Below, piece after piece: positions 7,799 to 16,207 of a DNA stretch of 43,843 bases. The notes beneath the pieces are model-generated. The model was given only the letters and a program-made list of their open reading frames with translations. It made no database searches and was not told the DNA's origin. Made by a program: the position numbers and the translations under genes. The stretch is taken from assembly GCA_903905505.1 (NCBI GenBank), contig CAIVGL010000021.1, positions 1 to 43,843 of the forward strand. Direction: 5' to 3'. Source of the stretch: an uncultured Bacteroidia bacterium. GTDB taxonomy: Bacteria > Bacteroidota > Bacteroidia > Bacteroidales > Prolixibacteraceae. How positions within the stretch are numbered: the first letter of the stretch is position 1; each line of letters starts with the position of its first letter.

Positions 7799-8929
7799 TT
7801 AATGTTCGGTCACACAGCGAAAACCGGTGTGTTCCATGCTAGTATCTTCGGTACACTTCATTCGTCGGGCATTGCGATAACCGCTACAATACGAATCGTT
7901 ACACAGGAACGAACCACCCCGAAGCACCCTTTTTTGAGCATATGGCTCATCGGGATCAAAACTTTTCAAAGGGCCTTTCGGATTTTGAATCCCTTGCGGT
8001 GTGTTGATCTCTTTATAGTATTCCACATGATACAAATCGGAGCACCATTCCCAAACATTGCCGGAGAGATCAAAGAGTCCATAGCTATTTGGCTGGAATG
8101 ATTTTACAGGAGCGACACCGGGGTATCCATCCCGAGCCGTATTTAAAGTTGGAAATTTACCTTGCCACGTATTAGCCTTTGGTATTCCTAGGTCGACATT
8201 TTCGTTCCCCCACGAATAAATATTATTTTCTAGTCCGCCACGCGAAGCAAATTCCCATTCGGCCTCAGTGGGTAATCTTTTTCCGGCCCATTTGCAATAA
8301 GCTTGAGCATCGTACCACGACACCTGAACAACGGGATAGTTATCTTTATCGACAATCGACGACGCTTTGCCTTGTGGATGCCTCCAGTCGGCCCCTTCCT
8401 TCCAAGTCCACCATTGACTATAATCAGTTAAGCTCACCTCGTGATTGGGAGATGAGAAGACTAAGGAAGCGGCGATGAGTGTTTTCTCATCAGGCTTAGG
8501 TGTTCCCGGGGGCAGTTGTTTTTTTAGCTCTTCCCAGTCGGGCTTCAGTTCGGCCGTGGTGACATACCCCGTTGCCTTCACAAAGGCAGCAAATTGAGCG
8601 TTGGTCACTTCGGTCTGATCGATCCAAAAACCATCGACGCTAACTTTATGTTTAGGATATTCATCTGGGGCAGCCTGATTGTTATCGCCTCCCATATCAA
8701 AAGTTCCACCTTTGATATAAACCATACCCTGATGCGAAAGAGATCCGTTTTTAAATGTCGTATCTCCCTTTAAGTTAGTCTCAAAACGTGCTGGAGTTTT
8801 CATGCAGCAGCTCTTTAGGCTATCAACTGCAGAAGGCTTTGAAGGGGTCGTTTTATTCTGATTGCTTCCATTGTTTCCACAACTAAAAAGCAAGCCAACT
8901 AAAACCAGAATAAAAATCTTCCTCATCAT
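7799..8929 (-). CDS. FGE/SUMF1-domain lipoprotein
   Basis: About 376 aa. A lipoprotein signal peptide (MMRKIFILVLVGLLFSC, lipidated Cys at 17) is followed by a formylglycine-generating-enzyme-like domain (about 65-376). The family oxidises a sulfatase cysteine to formylglycine. Both active-site cysteines of true FGEs are kept, C343 and C348 in RGGSFLCNDSYC (human FGE has CHRSYC), unlike many bacterial SUMF1-domain relatives. The frame extends to a TTG at 8953, but the ATG at 8929 gives a normal short signal-peptide n-region and lies downstream of a -7 element at 8959-8966. No sulfatase gene is in the window, so the target is unknown. It may instead act as a gliding/secretion-type accessory protein, as other lipidated SUMF1 proteins do. 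Confidence 0.85.
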   Translation of the reverse strand: MMRKIFILVLVGLLFSCGNNGSNQNKTTPSKPSAVDSLKSCCMKTPARFETNLKGDTTFKNGSLSHQGMVYIKGGTFDMGGDNNQAAPDEYPKHKVSVDGFWIDQTEVTNAQFAAFVKATGYVTTAELKPDWEELKKQLPPGTPKPDEKTLIAASLVFSSPNHEVSLTDYSQWWTWKEGADWRHPQGKASSIVDKDNYPVVQVSWYDAQAYCKWAGKRLPTEAEWEFASRGGLENNIYSWGNENVDLGIPKANTWQGKFPTLNTARDGYPGVAPVKSFQPNSYGLFDLSGNVWEWCSDLYHVEYYKEINTPQGIQNPKGPLKSFDPDEPYAQKRVLRGGSFLCNDSYCSGYRNARRMKCTEDTSMEHTGFRCVTEH

Positions 8930-8958
8930 TTTGTATGATTTATTGTTCAACAAACATA

Positions 8959-8966
8959 CAAAGATA
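8959..8966 (-). promoter_or_regulatory. Predicted -7 element of the FGE-lipoprotein gene
   Basis: The minus strand reads TATCTTTG, a full match to TAnnTTTG. No good -33 box is seen 19 nt upstream. Transcription would begin near 8954, after the TTG at 8953 or close to it, which favours the internal ATG at 8929 as the start codon. Confidence 0.4.
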
Positions 8967-9016
8967 GATTGACTTAGAAAATTAAAGCTTTTAGAAATAA
9001 AAGCCGATGAGAATAC

Positions 9017-10813
9017 TTAGGATACCGAGGCAATAAAGGGTTCACTAAGTTCCAAAAATCGCTTCTCCGTCTCACGACCTCTGAAAATAAATCGCTTGTC
9101 ATTGGGCAGCTCACCATAAAGACGAACGAAATTAGTCACGCATGACGGAGCAGGAAAGACGATTGTCTGCACGTCAGTCAGGTCAAGAGGCTTTAAATTA
9201 TCGGGGTATTTATTTTCATAAAACACAGGACGAGTGACAGTCCATCCCAAACGAGCGAGGTTCTCTGGAAGAATTGGAAGTCCTAAGTTAGACCTAGGAA
9301 TTAGCACATGTCCATTAGGAATACCTTGTGCTTCAATCGCCTTGATTAATCCTTGTGACGATTCATCTTCGGGCTGCAAATCAGGCACGATGCCATATTT
9401 AGTCAACGCTTTAGAGGTCAGATCGCCCATTGATGCAATCTTCAGGTGAGCGAGTGAGCGACTATCCTTGCCGTAATGTTTTAAAAATTCAAAGAAGAAC
9501 TGGACGGTATAACGACTGGTAAAAAAGATCCAATCAAACTGTTTAAGATTTTTGTAATAGTTTTCAAGTTCAGCATAAGGCTGAATCCGATTCACTTCAA
9601 TCAAGGGTTGATGAATGACAGTTCCGAGTTTTTGATATTTCTCGGTGGTGGTCCCAGTGACTAAGAACACAGGCTTTAAAACCTCCAGTTCACTATTATT
9701 ACGCAATGCGACCACTTTCCCGATCACAATAATGATTGGCGTTGGATACTTCTCCGTACTGGTTGTTAACTCCTGCAAGGTTGAAAAATACTCCTTCTGA
9801 TCGGGCAGCGAGATATTGTGAACAAGCATCACCGGAGTATCGGCACGCTTTCCTTGATCGATGGCTTTTTGAGCAATCATCCGAATATTACAGCCACCCA
9901 TAAAGCAGACCACTGTATCCGTTTCAGGAATCCGAACCGAATCGGAATGTCCTGAGATAAACGCTACGGACGAGGAGATACCTCGATGAGTTAAGGGGAT
10001 CTGAGTATAAGCCGCTACAGCAATACCTGCCGACACACCTGGGAGAACGTTGACCTCAACAAAATTGCGATGTAAAAATTCCAACTCTTCTCCGCCATGA
10101 GCGAAAACCATAGGATCACCACCTTTTAGTCGGACCACACAACGGCCCACTTTGGCTGCATTAAAAAGTAATCGATTGATTTTATCTTGACGGAAGCTAT
10201 GACAATCTTTCCGTTTACCGACGTAAAATTTCTCTCCTCTATATTTATCAGGAAAACTCTGGTCCAATAAATCGTCATGAAATATCACATCAGCTTTTGC
10301 CAATGCTTTATCGCCTCCAATGGTTAAAAGATCAGCATTACCTGGGCCAAAGCCTACCAAGGTCACTTTGCCAAATTTCAGACGACTATCATATGAGGCA
10401 AACAAAGGGACCAATTCCGACCGATCAACATGGGCCACGAGGGCTAAATAATCATCTAATGGATCTCCTTGAAATAGGTGTTCATCGAGGTCGTTAATAT
10501 CGTTACCCGGAAGATTCGCTGATCTAGAGAAACCCTCCAATAGTGCAACAACCTTTAAATTTTCAGTCAGTGGATAAGGCAACTCAATCGCATTTACCAC
10601 CGCTAAATCTAGCTTCTTTTGTTGAAGTTCTTGAAATAGGGCCTCCACAGTATTTGGAAGTGCGTTCTTCAACCCTCCCTCCTTTAGTTTTACTTCCAAT
10701 GGCATCAACAAACTACTCAGATCAGCAAATAGCGTCATCACATCCTCGATCTTTTGAAGGACCTGAGGACTATCTTGACTATTCACTTTTAAGTTCTGGA
10801 ACATGGTGTGCAT
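9017..10813 (-). CDS. Siroheme fusion: uroporphyrinogen-III C-methyltransferase (CobA/SUMT) + uroporphyrinogen-III synthase (HemD)
   Basis: A 598-aa fusion. Residues about 148-380 are SUMT, which methylates uroporphyrinogen III to precorrin-2: VTLVGFGPGNADLLT (150-164), RLKGGDPMVFAHGGEE, PGVSAG and PLTHRG are visible. Residues about 385-598 are HemD-like, closing hydroxymethylbilane to uroporphyrinogen III (FTSRYTVQFFF, PRSNLG, FPAPSCVTNF). The first ~145 residues resemble a shortened hydroxymethylbilane synthase (HemC): LFQELQQKKLDLAVVNAIELP followed by LTENLKVVALLEG matches the HemC stretch around its KDVPT motif but lacks the key residues, so this part is probably inactive. It is the last gene of the cysJ-cysI-siroheme operon, 32 nt after the dehydrogenase gene. 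Confidence 0.9.
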   Translation of the reverse strand: MHTMFQNLKVNSQDSPQVLQKIEDVMTLFADLSSLLMPLEVKLKEGGLKNALPNTVEALFQELQQKKLDLAVVNAIELPYPLTENLKVVALLEGFSRSANLPGNDINDLDEHLFQGDPLDDYLALVAHVDRSELVPLFASYDSRLKFGKVTLVGFGPGNADLLTIGGDKALAKADVIFHDDLLDQSFPDKYRGEKFYVGKRKDCHSFRQDKINRLLFNAAKVGRCVVRLKGGDPMVFAHGGEELEFLHRNFVEVNVLPGVSAGIAVAAYTQIPLTHRGISSSVAFISGHSDSVRIPETDTVVCFMGGCNIRMIAQKAIDQGKRADTPVMLVHNISLPDQKEYFSTLQELTTSTEKYPTPIIIVIGKVVALRNNSELEVLKPVFLVTGTTTEKYQKLGTVIHQPLIEVNRIQPYAELENYYKNLKQFDWIFFTSRYTVQFFFEFLKHYGKDSRSLAHLKIASMGDLTSKALTKYGIVPDLQPEDESSQGLIKAIEAQGIPNGHVLIPRSNLGLPILPENLARLGWTVTRPVFYENKYPDNLKPLDLTDVQTIVFPAPSCVTNFVRLYGELPNDKRFIFRGRETEKRFLELSEPFIASVS

Positions 10814-10845
10814 GGAGAAAAAACTAAGTATTCGGTATTTTACGA

Positions 10846-11316
10846 CTAGATAATTATCCGACCGTCTTGAACGAGGGTTGAAATTTGATTTCGGATAGCT
10901 ACCGCCTGATAGGCATCTCGACCATTTGTCCCAACAGAGATGGTCACATGACCTTCGTTATGAATGGCAGGTGAGACAAAATCGCATAAAAATGGAGAGT
11001 CACACACACTGGTCAGGATATTTAATTCCTCTGCATCGGCTTTTATCTGTGCATTAAGCTCATGGTTTCCGGTGCAGACATAGACTAAGAAGAACCCTTC
11101 AAGGTCACTTTTATCATACTCCTTGGTGACAAAATTAAACGGCAAAGCTTTAATCTCATCGGTAAACTCAGGAGCCACAACGGTAACTTGCTCATGCACA
11201 ATTCGCGCCATGATAACCCCTTTGTGCGTTGCTACTTTTCCACCCCCAACAAGTAAGATTTTCTTATTGGTTACGTTAATCGAAATGGGCAAAAATTGTA
11301 AATCTTCTCTTCTCAT
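10846..11316 (-). CDS. Precorrin-2 dehydrogenase-like protein (CysG N-terminal/Met8 family), short
   Basis: A 156-aa Rossmann protein with LPISINVTNKKILLVGGGKVATHKG (about 9-33), where GGGKVA is the NAD-binding loop, and the family segment VCTGNHELNAQIKADAEE with CDSPFLCDFVSPA. It should oxidise precorrin-2 to sirohydrochlorin with NAD+. Family members of the CysG/Met8 type are about 200 aa or more; the C-terminal helical region linked to dimerisation and iron chelation is missing here, so ferrochelatase activity is doubtful and may be supplied elsewhere. It lies between cysI (29 nt) and the CobA-HemD fusion (32 nt) in the same operon, so its product very likely feeds siroheme to CysI. Confidence 0.85.
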   Translation of the reverse strand: MRREDLQFLPISINVTNKKILLVGGGKVATHKGVIMARIVHEQVTVVAPEFTDEIKALPFNFVTKEYDKSDLEGFFLVYVCTGNHELNAQIKADAEELNILTSVCDSPFLCDFVSPAIHNEGHVTISVGTNGRDAYQAVAIRNQISTLVQDGRIII

Positions 11317-11345
11317 ACTTCAACTCAATAATTACTAATCAGCCT

Positions 11346-13049
11346 TTAATTATGAAACTCTTTGCCAGCTAATGTGGCTTTGATATATCCTTTACGGATC
11401 ACAAAATCACCAAATCGCTCATCTGCTGTCCGATTTTTTGCATAGTCTTCTAGAAGGGGAGCTAAAGCCTCAAGGATCTGCTCCTCATTGACCATCTCCT
11501 TATATAGTTTATTCAAACGATCACCCACAAAACTAGCGCCTAGATAGAGGTTATAAACCCCAGGTGCACGTCCTACAAGGCCAATCTCAGCTAGGAAAGG
11601 TCTTCCACAGCCATTTGGACAGCCCGTCATTCGGATGCTAATAGGTGTTTGAAGCAAGTCGTTTACCTCTAAAAGCTGATCTATCTTACTAACTAATGTT
11701 GGCAGATAGCGCTCAGCTTCTGCAAAAGCTAATCCGCAATAAGGCAAAGCGGCACAAGCGATAGAATTTTGACGAAGCAACGATATTTTTGCGGTGTCGA
11801 TGATCTTATATTTCTTTAAGATAGCCTCAACCTTAGACTTCTCGCCTTCTTCCACCTGAGCAATCACAACATTTTGATTACCGGTAAGAATAAAGGTCCC
11901 TTTATGGATTGTTGCGATTTCGCGAATAGCCGTTTTAGCCAAATAACCATCACGATCGACCAGTTTCCCCCCCTCAACAAATACGGTATAATGCCATAAG
12001 CCATCCGCGCTCTTTAACCATCCATACTTATCGCCCATCGTTTCAAATGCATAGGCTTTGTTAGGTGCCAGAACGATCCCGTTGGTTCGTTTGATCTCCG
12101 CATAAAAGAATTCTAATCCTAAACGATCGACGGTATATTTCAACCGCGCATTTTTACGTTCAGAGCGATTACCATGATCTCGTTGGAAGATCAATATAGC
12201 TTCAGAAACTGTTTCAATCTGCTCCTTTGGGAAATAGCCAACCACATCGGCTACCCGAGGATAGGTCTCGGTATTTCCAAAAGTATAGGCCATGCCACCA
12301 CCAATGGTCACATTATATCCCGTTAACTTACCGTTCTCCACGATGGCAATAAAGCCAAGGTCGTTTGACAACACATCAGTATCGTTACGAGGTGGTATGG
12401 CGATAGCTGTTTTAAACTTACGCGGCATATAAAGTTTGCCATACAAAGGTTCTTCTTCCTTCTCGCCACCTTCAACCAGTTTACCATCTAACCAAATTTC
12501 GTGGTATGCATTAGTCGAAGGTGTTAGATGAGCCGAAATTTTTCTTGCATCTTCAGCCACTTCAGCATGCACAGGCGATTCGAAAGGGTTGGCTGAGCAC
12601 ATCACATTACGATTTACATCACCACATGCGGCAATCGTATCCAATAAGGAGTCGTTAATCTCTTTGATGGTCCGTTTCAGATTGCGTTTTAATACGCCAT
12701 GAAACTGAAAGGCCTGACGGGTGGTAAGCTTCAATGTCTTATCGCCGTACTGCTCCGAAAGGTCATCCATAGCAAGCCATTGCGCAGCAGTTGTAACACC
12801 TGCAGGGACACGAACGCGAATTAAAAAGGAATAAAGGGGTTCGAGCTTTTGCTTTTTCCGCTCATCATCCAGGTCACGATCCTGCTGTTGGTAGGTACCA
12901 TGAAATTTAATCAGCACTTGATCAACCGCACGCATCCCACCGGTAAGTGGATCGTTTAAACTTTCTGTGATTGTTCCCCTTAGATAAGCACTCTCGTCTT
13001 TAATTTTTTCGATCGGCGACGGTGCTGGAATCTCTTTTTTATCAGCCAT
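11346..13049 (-). CDS. cysI: Assimilatory sulfite reductase hemoprotein (beta) subunit
   Basis: A 567-aa siroheme/[4Fe-4S] protein that reduces sulfite to sulfide with six electrons. The coupled cluster ligands are C432 and C438 (ACAALPYCG) and C477 and C481 (TGCPNGCGR), nearly the same numbering and spacing as E. coli CysI. The arginines that bind sulfite/siroheme sit in LTTRQAFQFHG (108-118) and CGDVNRNVMC (142-151). Length is typical. The upstream neighbour cysJ supplies electrons and the two downstream genes make siroheme. There are 45 nt between cysJ and this ATG, with no terminator visible, so one operon is likely. Confidence 0.95.
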   Translation of the reverse strand: MADKKEIPAPSPIEKIKDESAYLRGTITESLNDPLTGGMRAVDQVLIKFHGTYQQQDRDLDDERKKQKLEPLYSFLIRVRVPAGVTTAAQWLAMDDLSEQYGDKTLKLTTRQAFQFHGVLKRNLKRTIKEINDSLLDTIAACGDVNRNVMCSANPFESPVHAEVAEDARKISAHLTPSTNAYHEIWLDGKLVEGGEKEEEPLYGKLYMPRKFKTAIAIPPRNDTDVLSNDLGFIAIVENGKLTGYNVTIGGGMAYTFGNTETYPRVADVVGYFPKEQIETVSEAILIFQRDHGNRSERKNARLKYTVDRLGLEFFYAEIKRTNGIVLAPNKAYAFETMGDKYGWLKSADGLWHYTVFVEGGKLVDRDGYLAKTAIREIATIHKGTFILTGNQNVVIAQVEEGEKSKVEAILKKYKIIDTAKISLLRQNSIACAALPYCGLAFAEAERYLPTLVSKIDQLLEVNDLLQTPISIRMTGCPNGCGRPFLAEIGLVGRAPGVYNLYLGASFVGDRLNKLYKEMVNEEQILEALAPLLEDYAKNRTADERFGDFVIRKGYIKATLAGKEFHN

Positions 13050-13098
13050 TTAGTATTATTTACTTTGTTTAAGTCTGAAATAAAGACTTATAATTTTA

Positions 13099-14895
13099 TT
13101 AATAAACATCCAACTGCAATCGTTTCTCTCTCTGCAGCTTGGTAATATATTCTTCCGCCTTTTCTCTATTTAAGGAGCCCTCTTTTTCAATGATTTTCAG
13201 CAAGGCCTTTTGAACATCTCCGGCCATATTATTCATATCGCCACAGATATAGAAATGCGCACCCTCTTCTAACCATTTAAATAACTCGGCTGAGTTTTCA
13301 ATCAAACGGTGCTGCACATACTCTTTTTTCTCACCATCGCGTGAAAACGCCACATTCATCTTCGATAAGGCACCCGACTTTAAAAAGTTATGCCATTCGG
13401 CTTGGTATAAAAACTCAGTCTCAAAATTCCGATTGCCAAAGAATAGCCAGCTCTTACCACGTTTTTCAGATAACTCACGATGTTGAATAAAAGCTCGATA
13501 AGGTGCAATACCAGTCCCTGCTCCGATCATCACAATCGGAGTTTCTTCATTTTGAGGCAATCTAAAATTTGGATTTGACTCAATGAAAATTGGCACATGC
13601 TCCTCCTCTAAGGCTATTTCTGAGAGGTAGTTTGAGCAAGCACCTCTTTTAGATCGTCCACTTTTCTCATAGTTAACGACACTAACGGTAAGATGCAACT
13701 CACCTGGACAAGCGGCAGGACTAGAAGAGATCGAATATGAACGAGGCTGGATGGGTCTTAGTAATTTTATGAGCTCAGCAGCTGTGATCTTGGTGGGATT
13801 TTCGTGAAATAGATCAACGATATCTCTCCCATAGAGGTACTCCTTGAATTTTGCTGGATCATCGATTTGCTTTTGAAGATCAGCGTTTGGAGCATGTTCT
13901 AAAAATCGTTTAACCACATCGGTTGTGATCTTTGAAAGTTCTAAATCTCGACGAAGAGCAGAATACAACGTTTTGTTAATCCCATTGACAGTCACTTCTT
14001 CCTGAGCATCCAAACCCGTAGCTTGAAGTACTTCATCGATTATTTTCTTGGTGTTTAGCGGAATAATAGCCGCTGAATCGCCTGGCTCATAAGAGAGTCC
14101 AGCATCATCAGTGGCTAATTCAAGATGTATTGTTTGACGCTCATCTGACTGACCATGCAAGGAGATGCGCTCAAAAATTGGTGCTTTAAACGGATTCTTT
14201 TTCGAATATTTCACCACGTCAGAACCTGTTCCTGTTGAGGCATTCGACTGAATAGCAATAGCATTTGCGGTAGTGCCTAGTTTCTCTGCAAACACAGCCA
14301 AAGTAGAATGGATCCAAACTTCGGCAGGCTCCTCGAAATCTAAGTCGCAGGCTAAGATTGGAGCGACTCTATTGGCACCCAACTTCTCTAGTTGCTCATC
14401 AAAATCTTTTCCGGTCTTACAAAATTGGAAATAGCTTGAGTCGCCTAGGGCCAACACAGCAAAATTTGTAGTGGCAAGCTTAGGAGCCCTTTTGCCATAG
14501 ATATACTCGTGTAGTTCTTGTGCTGAAAATGGAGGAACGCCATCGCCGTGAGTAGAGACAATAACCAAGACATTTTTCTCAGCTTGAAGATCGCGAATTT
14601 TAAACGTCTCCATATTCTTCAAAACTGCCTTAAGACCACTTGCTTCAGCCAGACGAAGCGCCTTTTTCGCTAGTCCTTCGCCGTTACCGGTGCGTGATCC
14701 ATACAAAATGGTTAGGGAATCTTGTGAACTTGTAGCAGCAGACACAGGCTGAGCCAATGCATTGCCACCTTGCTGTGCGCCTAGCCCAGCTAAATAACCG
14801 GAAACCCAAAGTTGTTGATCTTTAGATAGTGAACTCGTTAACTTCGTCAGTTGCTCGAGCTGTTCTGCCGATAAAAGTCCAGATATAATACTCAT
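13099..14895 (-). CDS. cysJ: Sulfite reductase (NADPH) flavoprotein (alpha) subunit
   Basis: About 598 aa. It carries electrons from NADPH through FAD and FMN to CysI. The flavodoxin (FMN) domain begins near residue 60 (TILYGSRTGNGEG, VSTHGDGVPPFS, LALGDSSYFQF). The FAD domain carries RSYSISSSP and GACSNYL, and the NADPH domain carries GAGTGIAPYRAF and ends with the typical RLQLDVY. The open frame extends to a TTG at 14907, but ATG at 14895 (MSIISGLLS) is the more likely start. It is the first gene of the operon; upstream are a -7 element (15022-15029) and a pair of dyads shared with thrC, suggesting co-regulation by sulfur or amino-acid status. Confidence 0.94.
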   Translation of the reverse strand: MSIISGLLSAEQLEQLTKLTSSLSKDQQLWVSGYLAGLGAQQGGNALAQPVSAATSSQDSLTILYGSRTGNGEGLAKKALRLAEASGLKAVLKNMETFKIRDLQAEKNVLVIVSTHGDGVPPFSAQELHEYIYGKRAPKLATTNFAVLALGDSSYFQFCKTGKDFDEQLEKLGANRVAPILACDLDFEEPAEVWIHSTLAVFAEKLGTTANAIAIQSNASTGTGSDVVKYSKKNPFKAPIFERISLHGQSDERQTIHLELATDDAGLSYEPGDSAAIIPLNTKKIIDEVLQATGLDAQEEVTVNGINKTLYSALRRDLELSKITTDVVKRFLEHAPNADLQKQIDDPAKFKEYLYGRDIVDLFHENPTKITAAELIKLLRPIQPRSYSISSSPAACPGELHLTVSVVNYEKSGRSKRGACSNYLSEIALEEEHVPIFIESNPNFRLPQNEETPIVMIGAGTGIAPYRAFIQHRELSEKRGKSWLFFGNRNFETEFLYQAEWHNFLKSGALSKMNVAFSRDGEKKEYVQHRLIENSAELFKWLEEGAHFYICGDMNNMAGDVQKALLKIIEKEGSLNREKAEEYITKLQREKRLQLDVY

Positions 14896-15021
14896 CGTAA
14901 ATTGCAATTAAATTGATAATTGTTGGCAGCTTTTCTGTGTCCGAATTTTCAAAATCTAGGAGCAAATCACAAGCCTACTCCACAAACCTAAACCACAGAT
15001 TCTTCGACTACTAACTATTGA

Positions 15022-15091
15022 CAAAATTAGAACAACAACAGGTGACATACCATACCTTTAATTTGGCATTTTAATACCTACTTTATGGTAT
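15022..15091 (-). promoter_or_regulatory. Predicted cysJ promoter with tandem dyad operators
   Basis: The -7 element TAATTTTG (minus strand, 15029 to 15022) fully matches TAnnTTTG, while the -33 position reads TGGT, a weak match. Site B, ATACC-TTTAATTT-GGCAT (15052-15069), and site A, ATACC-TACTTTAT-GGTAT (15074-15091, a perfect 5-bp dyad), lie upstream, 22 bp apart. If the first base of the -7 box is -12, B is centred at -43.5 and A at -65.5. Site B is exactly as far from the -7 box (31.5 bp) as its counterpart at thrC. The position suggests an activator. Confidence 0.6.
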
Positions 15092-15130
15092 AGAACAAAA
15101 GGTGCTAAAATGAGTGAATTCGGGGATCGA

Positions 15131-16207
15131 CTACCCCCTTTGAAGGTAATTTATAACAATCTGATTCTTCAAGATCTTACCCGTAGAGGAGAGCTCAAAA
15201 TGGGGTAACGCAATGATTTCACGAGGAATTTCAAACTTCGCTAAATTTGCTTGAAATAAATCTTCAAAATATTGATTTTCAATACTTTTTCGTTCTATAA
15301 ACAGGGCGACTTTCTCCCCTAAGAATGGATCAGGCAATGCGGAAATAAAAAACCGATCGGAAATAAACGGGGCCAATTTTCGTTCAACAACCTCTGGGAA
15401 AATTTTTACGCCACCTGAATTAATCACCTGATCAAATCGTCCAAGCCATTCGAAATGGCTCGGATCGACTAACACGACCAGATCATTGGTAACCAGAGGT
15501 TCTAAAATTAACCCTGGAGCCTGAATCACCAGACAGCCTCTCGAATCCAGACTCACCTCTACCCCGTCAAGAACACTATAATATTGCGATCTAGCTGAGC
15601 TATTTAACACTCGCATGGCAATATGGGAGCTTGTCTCGGTCATCCCATAGGAGGCATAAACAGTCGCTGATAATTCTTGACAATCCTTCGCCAAAGCCAA
15701 GGAGATCTCACCCCCACCAACCAGTATAGACCCTTGAGTCCACGTTTTAAGTTCATTCAGTGAATGACCAAGTTGATAGGGTGTGATCGCCACAAAATCA
15801 ATCCGATCATTAACCGATAAAAATGGATTGGCAGACGGCTCTGCCACGATAAGGTTCATCCCACTAACAAAAGCGCGAACCACCATCATCTTACCCGCAA
15901 TATAACTTGCCGGCAAAGCTAACAGGGCATTTGTCGCGGGGCCAAATTTAAAATACGACTGGGTCATTTGAGCCGAATAGATCATTTGCGATTTCAAATG
16001 ATTAATCTGCTTCGGAGGCCCTGTAGAACCCGAGGTGTGCATGATCACATAATCGGTATCAGAAAGCCAATCTAAGATGAATAAATAGAGCTTCTTCCGC
16101 CATTCAGCAAGATCAGGAATCGCCAACTGCAATTGACAAAAAGCAGTCAGCTCATCGGCCTTGTAATGGTGGCCATCCAGCGTTAGTGAGGAGTTAAATT
16201 TGCTCAT
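15131..16207 (-). CDS. menE: o-Succinylbenzoate-CoA ligase (MenE), AMP-binding
   Basis: A 358-aa adenylate-forming enzyme that activates o-succinylbenzoate to its CoA thioester. The P-loop HTSGSTGPPK (about 57-66), ASYGMTETSSH and the C-terminal SSTGKILKNQI with the catalytic lysine are visible. It is shorter than most AMP-ligases, as is usual for MenE of this phylum. The frame extends to a TTG at 16228, but the ATG at 16207 (MSKFNSSL) overlaps the menC stop as ATGA, the classic coupled arrangement, and is preferred. It is the last gene of the men operon. Confidence 0.9.
   Translation of the reverse strand: MSKFNSSLTLDGHHYKADELTAFCQLQLAIPDLAEWRKKLYLFILDWLSDTDYVIMHTSGSTGPPKQINHLKSQMIYSAQMTQSYFKFGPATNALLALPASYIAGKMMVVRAFVSGMNLIVAEPSANPFLSVNDRIDFVAITPYQLGHSLNELKTWTQGSILVGGGEISLALAKDCQELSATVYASYGMTETSSHIAMRVLNSSARSQYYSVLDGVEVSLDSRGCLVIQAPGLILEPLVTNDLVVLVDPSHFEWLGRFDQVINSGGVKIFPEVVERKLAPFISDRFFISALPDPFLGEKVALFIERKSIENQYFEDLFQANLAKFEIPREIIALPHFELSSTGKILKNQIVINYLQRG

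Noticed and set aside
8930-8953. TTG at 8953 as start of the FGE lipoprotein gene
   Set aside because: The ATG at 8929 gives a standard lipoprotein signal peptide and is better placed relative to the -7 element.
15118-15136. GGGG...CCCCC hairpin at the end of menE as a terminator
   Set aside because: It lies across the stop codon and no T run follows on the minus strand; termination there is not supported.
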